A stretch of DNA of 64,000 bases, taken from the NCBI GenBank assembly GCA_034933285.1, contig JAYFNT010000025.1, positions 73,159 through 137,158 of the forward strand, in the 5' to 3' direction. Under the pieces are notes generated by a model, which had not been told where the DNA came from, did not search any database, and saw only the letters and a program-made list of their open reading frames with translations. The DNA comes from RPRC01 sp034933285. Lineage in GTDB: Bacteria; Desulfobacterota; Desulfuromonadia; Geobacterales; Geobacteraceae. Shown here in pieces: positions 1 to 8,528 of the stretch (position 1 is its first letter; every line of letters starts with the position of its first letter). Both the position numbers and the translations under genes were made by a program.

Positions 1-54
1 CAAGAATGGGGCGGAAAGCCTAAGGGTCTTACTGAGACAGCCGGGTTGCCGAAA
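1..54 (+). ncRNA. GEMM-I (cyclic-dinucleotide) riboswitch, 3' part
   Basis: The sequence shows a GCGGAAAGCC segment, a short hairpin (GGGTC..GAGAC) and then AGCCGGGTTGCCGA. These are the conserved 3' half of the GEMM-I aptamer (GCAAAGCC, variable P3 hairpin, A-rich joint, GGGTTGCCGA closing strand). The 5' half (CACGCACAGGGCAAACC-like strand) lies left of the window. Aptamers of this class bind c-di-GMP or, in Geobacter relatives, often 3',3'-cGAMP; which one cannot be told because the discriminating base is outside. It sits about 90 nt upstream of an L,D-transpeptidase gene on the same strand. Confidence 0.8.
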
Positions 55-84
55 TATCACATTATGTTCGGTCCCGGTTTTTTT
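41..84 (+). terminator. Riboswitch-linked intrinsic terminator
   Basis: CCGGG (41-45) pairs with CCCGG (73-77) and CCGAA (49-53) with TTCGG (67-71), followed by seven T (78-84). The left arm is the same strand that closes the aptamer (CCGGGTTGCCGA), so ligand binding and terminator formation should be mutually exclusive. This predicts an ON switch: ligand bound gives read-through into the cell-wall genes. The pairing is seen; the switching direction is inferred. Confidence 0.75.
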
Positions 85-140
85 GTGTCCGGGGGCGTTA
101 ATTTTAATTTTCATTGTTGAGAAAGGTGCCTTGTAAATTC

Positions 141-1460
141 ATGTGTCGAATCATTGACCTGTCACTCTTATACAATTGGCCCCGTTTTATGGCTGTTTGT
201 CTATTCATCCTGTCTCTCCAGGGATGTGCCGTTATGAAAGGTTTCCAGGAGGAACCACAGCCTTATCCAGGCCATCCTGACAAGGAAATCGAGCGAAATG
301 ACTTTCCGGTCACAAGAGGAGATGACGTCATTGGCCGGTTGGCGGTCGTCAGGCTGGAAAAGGGGGATACCCTGCCGGATGTCGCAAGGCACTTCAGCCT
401 TGGGATCAATGCAATCAGTGCAGCCAATCCAGGGGTGGATATCTGGGTGCCAAAGGTCGGAGAGCGTATCATGTTGCCCCTGTGTTTCATCCTGCCGGAC
501 GTTCCCAGGAGAGGCATCGTGATCAATCTGGCCACCATGAGGCTCTTTCGGTTCAAAGGGGACGGCAAGTCACCAGTGGTGTCGACCTACCCGGTCGGGA
601 TCGGAGCCGAAGATCGTCCCACGCCCACCGGTCAAGCGCGTGTAGTGCGCAAGACATCCCGGCCGACCTGGCATGTGCCTGCTTCGATTGCCGAGCGCCA
701 TAGAAAAAAAGGTGATATTTTACCCGCGCACGTTCCACCGGGGCCTGAAAATCCCTTGGGAGAATACGCGCTTTATTTGAGCAAATCGGGTTATCTGATC
801 CACGGTACCAACAAACCTGCCAGCATAGGTCTCAATGCAACCAATGGCTGCATGAGACTCTATCCGGAAAACATAGAGAGGCTCTACAAGGACACTCCGG
901 TCAATACACCCGTGGCCATTGTCAACCAGCCATATCTCATAGGTCAACGTGATGGAGTGCTTTACATGGAGGCTCATGCGCCCCTGGAAGGCTCGGGCGC
1001 TATTGAGCTGCAGAAGATATATGCAAAATTGAAAAATATCGAGAAGAAATCGGCACGCAGGCTTGACTGGAATAAAGTCAAGGAAGTACAGACCGAGGCG
1101 AAGGGGATTCCTGTTCCCATCTTCGAGATGCGCCGGGGAATTGAAAAAGATGCCGCTAAACCCATAGAAGTCGAGCACCCGGATACATTGTACGGCAAAC
1201 CGCAAATACCGGAACTGAAACTGGATGCATGGTATGTATTGGCTGCCGATCTGCGTGACGAGATCGATGCCCGGAGGATTGCCGAAATCATAAACCACCA
1301 GGGGCCGCAAATTCCGGCAAGGGTGTTGTCAAGGGACAAAGGCTTTCGTGTTATCGCCGGCCCTTTCAATGATGTCGGCGAGGCCAAAAATGCAGCCAGA
1401 CGCCTGAAAATCGATTTGGAAATAGACGGCATATTGATCGAACCTGTCAAGAAGGGATAG
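141..1460 (+). CDS. L,D-transpeptidase lipoprotein with LysM and SPOR-like domains
   Basis: Probably cross-links peptidoglycan or attaches proteins to it through an L,D-transpeptidase (YkuD) domain. N-terminal signal with lipobox LQGC suggests a lipoprotein. A LysM-like segment (VRLEKGDTLPDVARHF..) comes next, then the YkuD core with HGTNKPASIG and the catalytic ATNGCMRL motif. The C-terminal about 75 residues (AWYVLAADLRDEIDARRIAEII..GPFNDVGEAKNAA) look like a SPOR peptidoglycan-binding repeat. I chose the ATG at 141, which has GAAAGGTG upstream; a TTG at 114 and an ATG at 189 are alternatives. It lies behind a GEMM riboswitch, so cyclic-dinucleotide control is likely. An Lpp-like gene follows 51 nt later. 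Confidence 0.82.
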   Translation: MCRIIDLSLLYNWPRFMAVCLFILSLQGCAVMKGFQEEPQPYPGHPDKEIERNDFPVTRGDDVIGRLAVVRLEKGDTLPDVARHFSLGINAISAANPGVDIWVPKVGERIMLPLCFILPDVPRRGIVINLATMRLFRFKGDGKSPVVSTYPVGIGAEDRPTPTGQARVVRKTSRPTWHVPASIAERHRKKGDILPAHVPPGPENPLGEYALYLSKSGYLIHGTNKPASIGLNATNGCMRLYPENIERLYKDTPVNTPVAIVNQPYLIGQRDGVLYMEAHAPLEGSGAIELQKIYAKLKNIEKKSARRLDWNKVKEVQTEAKGIPVPIFEMRRGIEKDAAKPIEVEHPDTLYGKPQIPELKLDAWYVLAADLRDEIDARRIAEIINHQGPQIPARVLSRDKGFRVIAGPFNDVGEAKNAARRLKIDLEIDGILIEPVKKG

Positions 1461-1511
1461 TCGTTCCCTCTTCCTGGTAAGGTAAACCGAACGGAAAGGA
1501 GGTGATGCGGG

Positions 1512-1814
1512 ATGAAGAAAATTCTTTTGCTTATCTCGATGATGCTTGTACTCCCTGTTACGTTGATCGGTTGTGCCACAACCAGTGAACTCGAGAAAGT
1601 GCAGGCACAGCAGAAACTGATTGATGCGAAAGCAGAGCAGGCAATGCAGGATGCGCAAGCTGCCAAGGCTGAAGCCGATGCGGCCAAGCTGAAGGCTGAT
1701 GATGCCGCGGCTCGCGCCGACAAAGCTGAACAGGCGGCACTGGAAAGAGAAAGGGCTGCAGATGAAAAGGCGAAAAGAGCTGACGCAACTTTCAAGAAAT
1801 CGATGAAGAAGTAG
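1512..1814 (+). CDS. Lpp/OprI-like alanine-rich murein lipoprotein
   Basis: A 100-residue protein with a lipoprotein signal and lipobox LIGC, followed by a continuous Ala/Lys/Glu-rich helix (heptad repeats such as AKAEADAAKLKADDAAARADK) and a basic C-terminus ending SMKK. This is the layout of Braun-type murein lipoprotein and Pseudomonas OprI: lipid anchor, trimeric alanine-zipper coiled coil and a C-terminal Lys for linkage to peptidoglycan. A strong Shine-Dalgarno (AAAGGAGGTGATG) precedes the ATG. It lies between two YkuD genes, whose enzyme class performs the Lpp-to-peptidoglycan linkage. The covalent linkage itself is inferred. A 16-bp hairpin follows. Confidence 0.75.
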   Translation: MKKILLLISMMLVLPVTLIGCATTSELEKVQAQQKLIDAKAEQAMQDAQAAKAEADAAKLKADDAAARADKAEQAALERERAADEKAKRADATFKKSMKK

Positions 1815-1857
1815 GTCAATTTAAGGAGCTGTTATCATTGCCTTTGATGCTCCGAAC

Positions 1858-1896
1858 AATGAAATGGCAGGGTCTGAAAAACCCTGCCATTTCATT
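1858..1896 (+). terminator. Perfect 16-bp hairpin after the Lpp-like gene
   Basis: AATGAAATGGCAGGGT (1858-1873) is the exact reverse complement of 1881-1896, with a 7-nt loop. There is no clear T-run, so it may act as a weak terminator or mRNA-stabilising stem. It shows that the next gene must start downstream of about 1900. Confidence 0.6.
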
Positions 1897-1981
1897 ATCC
1901 ACGAACAGGCTCCAATCCTGTCCTGGCCATTCTTTGACCTGGCCCGGGATATTGCTGATCATTCTGCCAAGGGGTGAGGGG

Positions 1982-2977
1982 ATGGGGAAAATGGGAATCT
2001 TCCAAATTGTATTGCCGAAAAAACTCGGACCGTATTTGGCCTCTATGTCTGAAAAACAGTGCAGGATGGTTGAACGTCTTTTCCTTTTATTCGCTTGCAT
2101 CATGATAACTCCAATTCTCATATCCGGATGCACACACTTAAATGACGGTTTTCAGGAAGCGAATGACTTGTTCAGTCAGGGAAGCTACAAGGCCTCTCTG
2201 GACAAATATCAGTTGATTTTTGAAAAATCCCCTGCGACGAGGGACAGAGCCCTCTTCGAGATGGGAATTATTTATGCGTATCCGAAGAATGAGCAGAAAG
2301 ATTATGAGAAGTCCCTGAAATGTTTTCAGAAGCTCATAAAGGATTACCCCGGGAGCGCGTACCGGCAGAACAGTGAGGCGATGGTATTCAGTATCAATAA
2401 TGGCCCTGTGAAGGATACGCTGATTAAAACGCTGCAAACACAGATTGAAACTCTCCGACAAGAGGTTAAAGGCAAGGAGAATGAGATTATTGCATTGCAA
2501 AAAAAGATTGAGGCGCTCGAAAAAAAGGCCTTTGCTTATGCGATCCAGAAGGGATCGGTAGACAAGATTCTGATAGAAAAAAATGCACGACGATTGATGC
2601 TGGTTTCAAACGGTGATGTTATCAAAACCTACAGGATCGCCCTGGGGGGAAACCCGATTGGTCCAAAGGAAAGGGAGGGCGACAACAAAACCCCGGAGGG
2701 ATACTACGTCATCGATTCAAGAAACAAGGACAGCCATTATCACCGTTCTCTTCATATTTCCTACCCGAACGAGAGAGACAAGAAGCGCGCAAACGCGCTG
2801 GGTGTTTCTCCGGGCGGAAACATCATGATCCACGGCATTAAGAATGGTTTTTCGTGGGTTGGTGATGCTCATGCAGAGGTTGACTGGACGAAAGGGTGTA
2901 TTGCTGTAACGGACGAGGAAATAGAGGAAATAAACAAGATAGCGCCGAATGGTACGATTGTCGAGATCAGGCCGTAG
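1982..2977 (+). CDS. YafK-type L,D-transpeptidase lipoprotein with TPR and coiled coil
   Basis: C-terminal YkuD-family catalytic domain: IMIHGIKNGF then WTKGCIAVTDEE gives the HG...(S/T)xGC motif, closest to the short YafK/ErfK branch. A lipobox (ILISGC) follows a hydrophobic signal. The middle has TPR-like helices (FQEANDLFSQGSYKASLDKYQ) and a coiled coil (ETLRQEVKGKENEIIALQKKI). The open frame extends upstream through the hairpin at 1858-1896, but that region is unlikely to be translated. I chose the ATG at 1982 behind AAGGGGTGA; an ATG at 2066 gives a more compact lipoprotein signal. Its position beside an Lpp-like gene suggests envelope work with it. Confidence 0.75.
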   Translation: MGKMGIFQIVLPKKLGPYLASMSEKQCRMVERLFLLFACIMITPILISGCTHLNDGFQEANDLFSQGSYKASLDKYQLIFEKSPATRDRALFEMGIIYAYPKNEQKDYEKSLKCFQKLIKDYPGSAYRQNSEAMVFSINNGPVKDTLIKTLQTQIETLRQEVKGKENEIIALQKKIEALEKKAFAYAIQKGSVDKILIEKNARRLMLVSNGDVIKTYRIALGGNPIGPKEREGDNKTPEGYYVIDSRNKDSHYHRSLHISYPNERDKKRANALGVSPGGNIMIHGIKNGFSWVGDAHAEVDWTKGCIAVTDEEIEEINKIAPNGTIVEIRP

Positions 2978-3085
2978 GGTTTGGTTTTCTCCTGGGCGGA
3001 GCACAACGAACAAAGACAGAGTACCCACGCAGAAAACCAAAATTCACGAAGAAGGCCGGTTCATTTCCGGAATCGAAGGGAACCG

Positions 3086-3760
3086 TCAGGACGCCACCAT
3101 CATCTTCGCGTCAAGGATCATGGCGCCGTGGGGATAGAGAACCACCGGGTTGAGGTCGATCTCCTCCAGGAGACCGGTGGCCATGAGCTCGGAGACTGTA
3201 ACGAGGATGCCTGCAAGTGCCTCCATGTCGCATGGCGGCTTGCCCCGGTAGCCGGTAAGGAGGCGATAAGCGGTGACGCGCCGGACAAGGCGGAACGCAT
3301 CATCGCGGGTCATGGGGGCAGGTGCGAACGCCACGTCGTGGAAAAGTTCCACGAATACTCCCCCCAGGCCGAACATGACCACCGGGCCGAACTGGGGATC
3401 GGTTATGCCGCCGATGATAACTTCGACGCCGGGAGCCGCCTGCTCCTCCACCAGGGCTCCTTCAGCCTGTTCGATCACCATGAGTTCGCTGATCGCAGTC
3501 TCGACCGCTTTAGTGTCGGCCAACCCGAGGCGCAGCCCATCCACATCGCTCTTGGAGCGGATTTGTGACGAGGAAACTTTCGCCACAACGGGAAAAGTGA
3601 GATTAGACAGGTCAGGGAGCGGAACCCCGCGCGGCACGAAAACCCCCTTGGGAGCTGAAAGCCCGCACTGTCTGAGGAACCTCTTTACGGCATACTCAGG
3701 CAGTGCCTTAGCCCCTGCGTATGAACTGAAAAAATTGCTCAGCATTCCGCGCCTATCCAT
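3086..3760 (-). CDS. ADP-forming acyl-CoA synthetase, beta (ATP-grasp) subunit
   Basis: ATP-grasp subunit of an ADP-forming (NDP-forming) acetyl/acyl-CoA synthetase, which makes acid, CoA and ATP from acyl-CoA, ADP and phosphate. Visible are FPVVAKVSSSQIRSKSDVDG, the GALVEEQAAPGVEVIIGG strand, FGLGGVFVE and the C-terminal LLEEIDLNPVV metal-binding motif, typical of the ATP-grasp_5 family (about 225 residues). The start at 3760 overlaps the alpha stop by 8 nt (ATGGATAG), which argues for translational coupling. A longer frame upstream lies inside alpha and lacks family similarity. Last gene of the 2-oxo acid dehydrogenase operon. Confidence 0.85.
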   Translation of the reverse strand: MDRRGMLSNFFSSYAGAKALPEYAVKRFLRQCGLSAPKGVFVPRGVPLPDLSNLTFPVVAKVSSSQIRSKSDVDGLRLGLADTKAVETAISELMVIEQAEGALVEEQAAPGVEVIIGGITDPQFGPVVMFGLGGVFVELFHDVAFAPAPMTRDDAFRLVRRVTAYRLLTGYRGKPPCDMEALAGILVTVSELMATGLLEEIDLNPVVLYPHGAMILDAKMMVAS

Positions 3761-5105
3761 GGCGTCCACCGCTTTCAAGCAGCGCGGCAAGCCCGCGGAC
3801 CGCCCGCTCGGGAGAGGGGTAAACGGGTATTCCGGCCTCTTCCAGCAGGGGTATGAGGCGCGTCGCCACACCGCCTTGTGCGACGTGCACCACCAGCGGC
3901 TTACCGACCGTTTCGCGGAATTCCCTGAGGTGGTCTCCGAGTTCGAGCGTCACCCCGGCAACTCCGGTCAGGGCGATCATCACGAACCCGTCGTAATGAT
4001 CCGCCAGCGCAAAAACGGCCTTCCGATAATCGTCGACCCGTGCCTGCCCGGTGAGGTCGACGGGATTGGAAACGGTGTAAAATGAAGGAAACTCATTTTT
4101 CAATGCCCGGCGGACGTCGTCCGGGAGGCCGGCAAGCTGCAGGCCGTGCCGTGCGCATTCGTCCGCCGCAAGGACCCCGGAGCCCCCGCCGTTGGTTATG
4201 ATGCATACTCTCGAACCGGAAGCGGGTCGCTGATAGGACACGGCCTTGGCGGCATCCAGCATTTCATCGAAACCGGCCACCTCCCGAATGCCGTAATGGG
4301 CCAAAAGCGAACGGAACACCTCGTAGTTGCCCGCCAGCCTGCCGGTATGGGAGAAGGCAGCGGCACTGCCTCCCGCGCCCTTTCCGGCCTTCAGGACCAG
4401 GAGCGGCTTTCGTTGTGACAGGAAGCGCGCCGCGTCCAGGAACCTCCTGCCGTCGTTGACCGACTCCAGGTAGGACACCACGACTGCCGTCCCCTCATCG
4501 CCCGCCAGGTATTCGTAGACTTCGGGAGCATCCAGGTCCGCCGCATTCCCGTAGTTGACGGCCCTTGAGACTCCGGTATTGGCAATCCGGATCGCGTCCA
4601 GCAGGCAGATCATCATGGCGCCGCTCTGGGAAACCACCGCCACGTTGCCGCGCTTGGGCCGTTTCATGTTCTCATGGGGCAGGAACATGGTGTCCAGCCG
4701 GTGGAAGGGATTGTAAACGCCGAGACAGTTGGGCCCCACGAGCCTCACCCCTGCCTCTGAGGCGATACGGACGATCTCGGACTGGAGGGCGGCTGCGCCG
4801 GTCTCGGCGAAACCGGCGCTGACGATGAGGGCGAATCGGGCCTTGCCGCGAAGCTCCGCAAGGATTCCCGGCACCTCCGCGGCAGGGCGCATGATAACGC
4901 AAAGATCCACCGGCTCGGGCAACGAACCTGCGGATGGAAAGGAGGGCAGACTCAGGATTTCATCGTAACGGGGATTGACGGGGAAAACCCTGCCCTTCAA
5001 TGACAGCAGGTTGCGCAGGACGATGCCGCCCAGCTTGGCCTTGTCAGGGGAGGCCCCCACCAGCGCAACGGTTTTCGGGAAAAAAAGTCGGTCCAGTTCT
5101 CTCAT
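3753..5105 (-). CDS. ADP-forming acyl-CoA synthetase, alpha (CoA-binding/ligase) subunit
   Basis: CoA-binding Rossmann domain at the N-terminus (FFPKTVALVGASPDKAKLGG, VNPRYDEI), then succinyl-CoA synthetase-like domains. GPNCLGVYNP and AVVSQSGAMM are seen, and the phospho-histidine loop AAFSHTGRLAG carries the His that relays phosphate in this family. Together with the downstream beta subunit it forms a split ACD enzyme; in many bacteria the two are fused. The start at 5105 overlaps the E2 stop (ATGA). The family releases energy from acetyl-, propionyl- or branched acyl-CoA; the substrate here is not decided by sequence. Confidence 0.87.
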   Translation of the reverse strand: MRELDRLFFPKTVALVGASPDKAKLGGIVLRNLLSLKGRVFPVNPRYDEILSLPSFPSAGSLPEPVDLCVIMRPAAEVPGILAELRGKARFALIVSAGFAETGAAALQSEIVRIASEAGVRLVGPNCLGVYNPFHRLDTMFLPHENMKRPKRGNVAVVSQSGAMMICLLDAIRIANTGVSRAVNYGNAADLDAPEVYEYLAGDEGTAVVVSYLESVNDGRRFLDAARFLSQRKPLLVLKAGKGAGGSAAAFSHTGRLAGNYEVFRSLLAHYGIREVAGFDEMLDAAKAVSYQRPASGSRVCIITNGGGSGVLAADECARHGLQLAGLPDDVRRALKNEFPSFYTVSNPVDLTGQARVDDYRKAVFALADHYDGFVMIALTGVAGVTLELGDHLREFRETVGKPLVVHVAQGGVATRLIPLLEEAGIPVYPSPERAVRGLAALLESGGRHG

Positions 5106-6265
5106 ACGCTTTCGATGAACAGCAGCGCCGGGTCTTCCAGGTAGCGCGCAACCCGGCTCAGGAAGCGGGTGGCGTCGCCGCCATCGGTCACCCGGTGGTC
5201 GAAGGTAAGGGACAGGGGAAGTATCTTCCGGATCGCGATCTCGCCCTTGGCCACCCAGGGCCGGTCGGCGATCCTTCCGCACCCCAGGATGGCGACATCC
5301 GGATAATTGATGATCGGGGTGGCGAAACCGCCGCCGAACTGGCCGAAGTTGGTTATGGTGAAACTGTTCCCCTTCATCTCCGACAGGGCGATTGTGCGGT
5401 TTCGGGCACGATCCGACAGGTCCTGCAGCTCTTTGGCCAGCTCGAGAATGCTCTTTTTTTCCACCTCCCTTATAACGGGCACGATCAGGCCGTCCGGGGT
5501 ATCGACGGCGAATCCCATGTTGCAGTACTTCTTGAGTACGATCTCCCCCTTCTCGTCATCAACCGAGGAGTTCAGCAGCGGATGCTCGGCCAGGGAGTGC
5601 TGGACCGCCTTGATGATGAACGGAAAAAAGGTCAGGTGCAATCCTGCCTGGCCCAGCTCCTCGTTCTCCCGCAAGCGCAACTGCCAGAGTTCTGTTACGT
5701 CAACCTCCTCCATCCCGGTAACGCACACGGACATTTGGTGCGCCTTGAGGAGATTCCTGGCGATGGTCCTCCTCAGCCCCCGGAACGGGAGCCGCTCCAC
5801 GGGGCCGAATTCGTCAGCTCCGGAGCCGCTTCCGCCCACATCTGCCAGCACGTCCTCGCGTGTTATGCTTCCGCGCGGGCCCGAGCCCCTGATCCCTTCC
5901 AGCGAAATCCCCTTTTCCCGAGCCAGGGCCCTTACTGCCGGCGTGGCGAGGACCCGCTCCGGCGGATGTTCCTCTGCCTCAGGCAACTCCCCCACCACCG
6001 ACACGGAACGGGGATGCTCCTCCTCGCCTTCCAGCGCCAGGGTGAGGAGGGCCTCTCCTGTATGAACCACCTCGCCTTCGCTCTTCAGCAGGGACAGGAC
6101 CTTGCCGGTGCGGGGCGTCGGAACCTCCACCACCGCCTTGTCCGTCTCCACCTCCACCACCGGCTGGTGTTCCGTAACCGGGTCGCCTTCCCTGACAAGC
6201 CATTTCCGTATCTCGGCCTCTGTTATCCCCTCACCCAGGTCAGGCAGAATGAATTCATAGGGCAT
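5102..6265 (-). CDS. 2-oxo acid dehydrogenase E2 (dihydrolipoamide acyltransferase)
   Basis: Moves the acyl group from E1-bound thiamine to CoA. Domains in order: one lipoyl domain with the lipoylated Lys in ETDKAVVEVP (about residue 43), a peripheral-subunit-binding domain (ATPAVRALAREKGISLEGIRGSGPRGSITREDV), and the CoA acyltransferase core ending in the active-site LTFDHRVTDGGDA. At 387 residues with a single lipoyl domain it fits pyruvate or branched-chain complexes. It begins 3 nt after the E1beta stop. No E3 (lipoamide dehydrogenase) gene is in the operon, so E3 must come from elsewhere. Confidence 0.9.
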   Translation of the reverse strand: MPYEFILPDLGEGITEAEIRKWLVREGDPVTEHQPVVEVETDKAVVEVPTPRTGKVLSLLKSEGEVVHTGEALLTLALEGEEEHPRSVSVVGELPEAEEHPPERVLATPAVRALAREKGISLEGIRGSGPRGSITREDVLADVGGSGSGADEFGPVERLPFRGLRRTIARNLLKAHQMSVCVTGMEEVDVTELWQLRLRENEELGQAGLHLTFFPFIIKAVQHSLAEHPLLNSSVDDEKGEIVLKKYCNMGFAVDTPDGLIVPVIREVEKKSILELAKELQDLSDRARNRTIALSEMKGNSFTITNFGQFGGGFATPIINYPDVAILGCGRIADRPWVAKGEIAIRKILPLSLTFDHRVTDGGDATRFLSRVARYLEDPALLFIESV

Positions 6266-6268
6266 GCC

Positions 6269-7231
6269 TCAGTACCTCAGCAGTTCCTCGACAGCGGCGA
6301 CAATGCCCGCCGCGTCGGGCAGATAGTAATCAACGAGCTTGGCCAGCGGAACCGGCACATCCGGGCCGGCCACCCTCAACACTGGCGCACGGAGCGAAAG
6401 CATGGCTTCCTCCGCGATGGTGGCGGCCAGTTCCGCACCGAATCCGCAGGTTTTGGGAGCCTCATGAACTATAAGGGCCCGGCCGGTTTTTTCCACCGAT
6501 CCGATGACCGTCTCTATGTCGAAGGGCGAAAGGGTCAGCAGATCTATGATTTCGGCATTGAATGGCTCCAGAACCTTCATCGCCCGCTCCAGCATGCTGC
6601 CCCAGGCGATGACCGTGACGTCGTCGCCCTTCCTGGCGACCCGGGCCCTGCCGATGGGAATCGTGTATTCGCCTTCGGGAACCTCTTCGCGGATCAGGCG
6701 GTACAGGCGTGTCGGCTCCAGGAACAGGACCGGGTCCGGGTCGCGGAGGGCCGACAGCAGGAGCCCCTTTGCTGCATAAGGCCCTGAAGGCACGACAACC
6801 TTGAGTCCCGGCATATGGCAGAAGAAAGCCTCGCTGCTCTCCTCGTGAAGCTCCGGGGCCTTGATGCCGGAGCCGTAAGGCGCCCTGATGACCAGGGGGC
6901 AGGAATACCGCCCCCGGGAACGGTTCCGGTAACGCGCGGCATGGGCGAAAATCTGGTCGAATGCGGAATAGATGAACCCCAGGAACTGGATTTCCACCAC
7001 CGGCCTCAGGCCGTAGAGCGCCATACCGATGGCCGTGCCGACGATGGCCGATTCAGCCAGCGGAGTATCCACGACCCGCTGCTCCCCGAAGCGGTCCAGG
7101 AGGCCCTCGGTGACCCTGAACACGCCACCGTCTTGCCCCACGTCCTCACCCAGGATCATGACGCGGTCGTCGCGCTCCATTTCCTCGCGGAGCGCCAGGT
7201 TGACGGACTGGACCATGTTAAGTACCGTCAC
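6269..7231 (-). CDS. pdhB: 2-oxo acid dehydrogenase E1 beta subunit (PdhB type)
   Basis: Beta subunit of a heterotetrameric thiamine-dependent E1. It has the family start TVLNMVQSVNLALREEMERD, LGEDVGQDGGVFRVTEGL, the DTPLAESAIVGTAIGMA segment and LIVHEAPKTCGFGAE. I chose the GTG at 7231 behind GGAGGGGGGC; this overlaps the E1alpha stop and matches the usual family N-terminus. An ATG at 7216 is the alternative. Pyruvate is my preferred substrate; branched-chain 2-oxo acids cannot be excluded by reading alone. Confidence 0.85.
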   Translation of the reverse strand: MTVLNMVQSVNLALREEMERDDRVMILGEDVGQDGGVFRVTEGLLDRFGEQRVVDTPLAESAIVGTAIGMALYGLRPVVEIQFLGFIYSAFDQIFAHAARYRNRSRGRYSCPLVIRAPYGSGIKAPELHEESSEAFFCHMPGLKVVVPSGPYAAKGLLLSALRDPDPVLFLEPTRLYRLIREEVPEGEYTIPIGRARVARKGDDVTVIAWGSMLERAMKVLEPFNAEIIDLLTLSPFDIETVIGSVEKTGRALIVHEAPKTCGFGAELAATIAEEAMLSLRAPVLRVAGPDVPVPLAKLVDYYLPDAAGIVAAVEELLRY

Positions 7232-8288
7232 GCCCCCCTCCTTCCATAATCCTTGCCAGACGCGGAGTACACTCGCTGTAAACCGACATGAAAAGATCAC
7301 GCCGTTCCGGCGGCGTAATCCGCTCGGCCGTCCGCACCGCCTCGTCAATTGCCGTGCGGGCGCGTTGCCTGATCTCGCTGCGGGTATCCTCAGTTGCCAT
7401 ACCCCGTTTTTCCATGAACCGCTCCAGCCTCAGGATCGGGTCTTTCCTTTTCCACTCCTCGACCTCTGCCCGACTGCGGTACCTGTCAGCATCATCAGCA
7501 GTTGTATGATGAGAGATGCGGTAAGTGAAGCATTCGATAAAGGAAGGCCCGCCTCCGCTCCTGGCCCGATCGACCGCCTGCCTGGCCGCCCGGTAGACTG
7601 CGAACACATCGTTGCCGTCCACCTGGAGGCCGTCGAAGCCATATGCAATTGCTTTCTGGGCAATGGTTTGCGCAGCGGTCTGCCTGCCGCGGGGCACGGA
7701 TATGGCCCACTGGTTGTTCTGGCAGATGAAAACCACCGGCAGCCGGAATGCGCCGGCAAAGTTGAACGCTTCGTGAAAATCGCCCTTCGAGGTAGCGCCA
7801 TCGCCAAAATATGCAACCGTCACGATATTGTCGTTACGATAGCGCGCACCCATCGCGGCGCCGACGGCATGGAGCAGATGGGTTCCCACGGAAACGCTGA
7901 CCGGAAGTAAATTGAGCCCCTCGGGACAAACAAGCCCGCGCTCGTCCCCGGCCCAGTACTGGAACAGGTTGGCAAGGGGATAACCCATGGTTATGTGAAC
8001 CCCGGTCTCCCGGAAAGAGGGAAAAATCCAGTCGGCCGGCTGGAGGGCAAAAGCGCTTCCCACCTGGGCCGCCTCCTGGCCGCGGATCGAGGGATAGGTG
8101 CCGATGCGCCCCTCACGTTGCAGACTCAACGATCTTTCGTCGAAGGAACGCGAAAGCACGAGCAACTCGTACAGGCGCAGGATGTCTTCATCGGAAAGGG
8201 AAGGCAGAAGAGCTTCGTCACAATCCCCATCGGGATTGAGAATATCCAGCCGTGAAACTGAAAATGTCCCCAGAATGGTGTTAGGCAT
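7218..8288 (-). CDS. pdhA: 2-oxo acid dehydrogenase E1 alpha subunit (PdhA type)
   Basis: Thiamine-diphosphate-binding alpha subunit. The TPP motif is GDGATSKGDFHEAFNFAGAF..NN, and the phosphorylation/active-site loop is YRISHHTTADDADRYR. The N-terminal GRIGTYPSIRGQEAAQVGSA resembles Gram-positive-type PdhA and branched-chain BkdA. The start is the ATG at 8288 (MPNTILGTF); the frame runs further upstream, but that part overlaps the divergent FecR gene's leader and has no family similarity. It is the first gene of a five-gene operon ending in an ADP-forming acyl-CoA synthetase, so the set can link 2-oxo acid oxidation to ATP formation. Confidence 0.85.
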   Translation of the reverse strand: MPNTILGTFSVSRLDILNPDGDCDEALLPSLSDEDILRLYELLVLSRSFDERSLSLQREGRIGTYPSIRGQEAAQVGSAFALQPADWIFPSFRETGVHITMGYPLANLFQYWAGDERGLVCPEGLNLLPVSVSVGTHLLHAVGAAMGARYRNDNIVTVAYFGDGATSKGDFHEAFNFAGAFRLPVVFICQNNQWAISVPRGRQTAAQTIAQKAIAYGFDGLQVDGNDVFAVYRAARQAVDRARSGGGPSFIECFTYRISHHTTADDADRYRSRAEVEEWKRKDPILRLERFMEKRGMATEDTRSEIRQRARTAIDEAVRTAERITPPERRDLFMSVYSECTPRLARIMEGGGRDGT

Positions 8289-8528
8289 GACCAATAGGAT
8301 AACAGGAAACGGAGGCGAGTCAACGCGGGTTGCGAGGTAAAACCGTTTGTAGTGCGCGCCTGAGACATATGGCAGTTCTGTCAACCATGCGAAACATTGT
8401 ACGATGTTATCAACAAGTATATAGTAATCTTGGAAGCAAAACTTCTCTAAGACAGCAAGGGCCCGGCTCGGCGGTGAATGAGCAAAATCAGCCGAATCTC
8501 TAGGGATGCTTGAAAAAGGAGTCACACA

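Noticed and set aside
5000..6787. 595-codon plus-strand frame over E2 and E1beta
   Set aside because: Antisense to clear dehydrogenase genes with conserved motifs.
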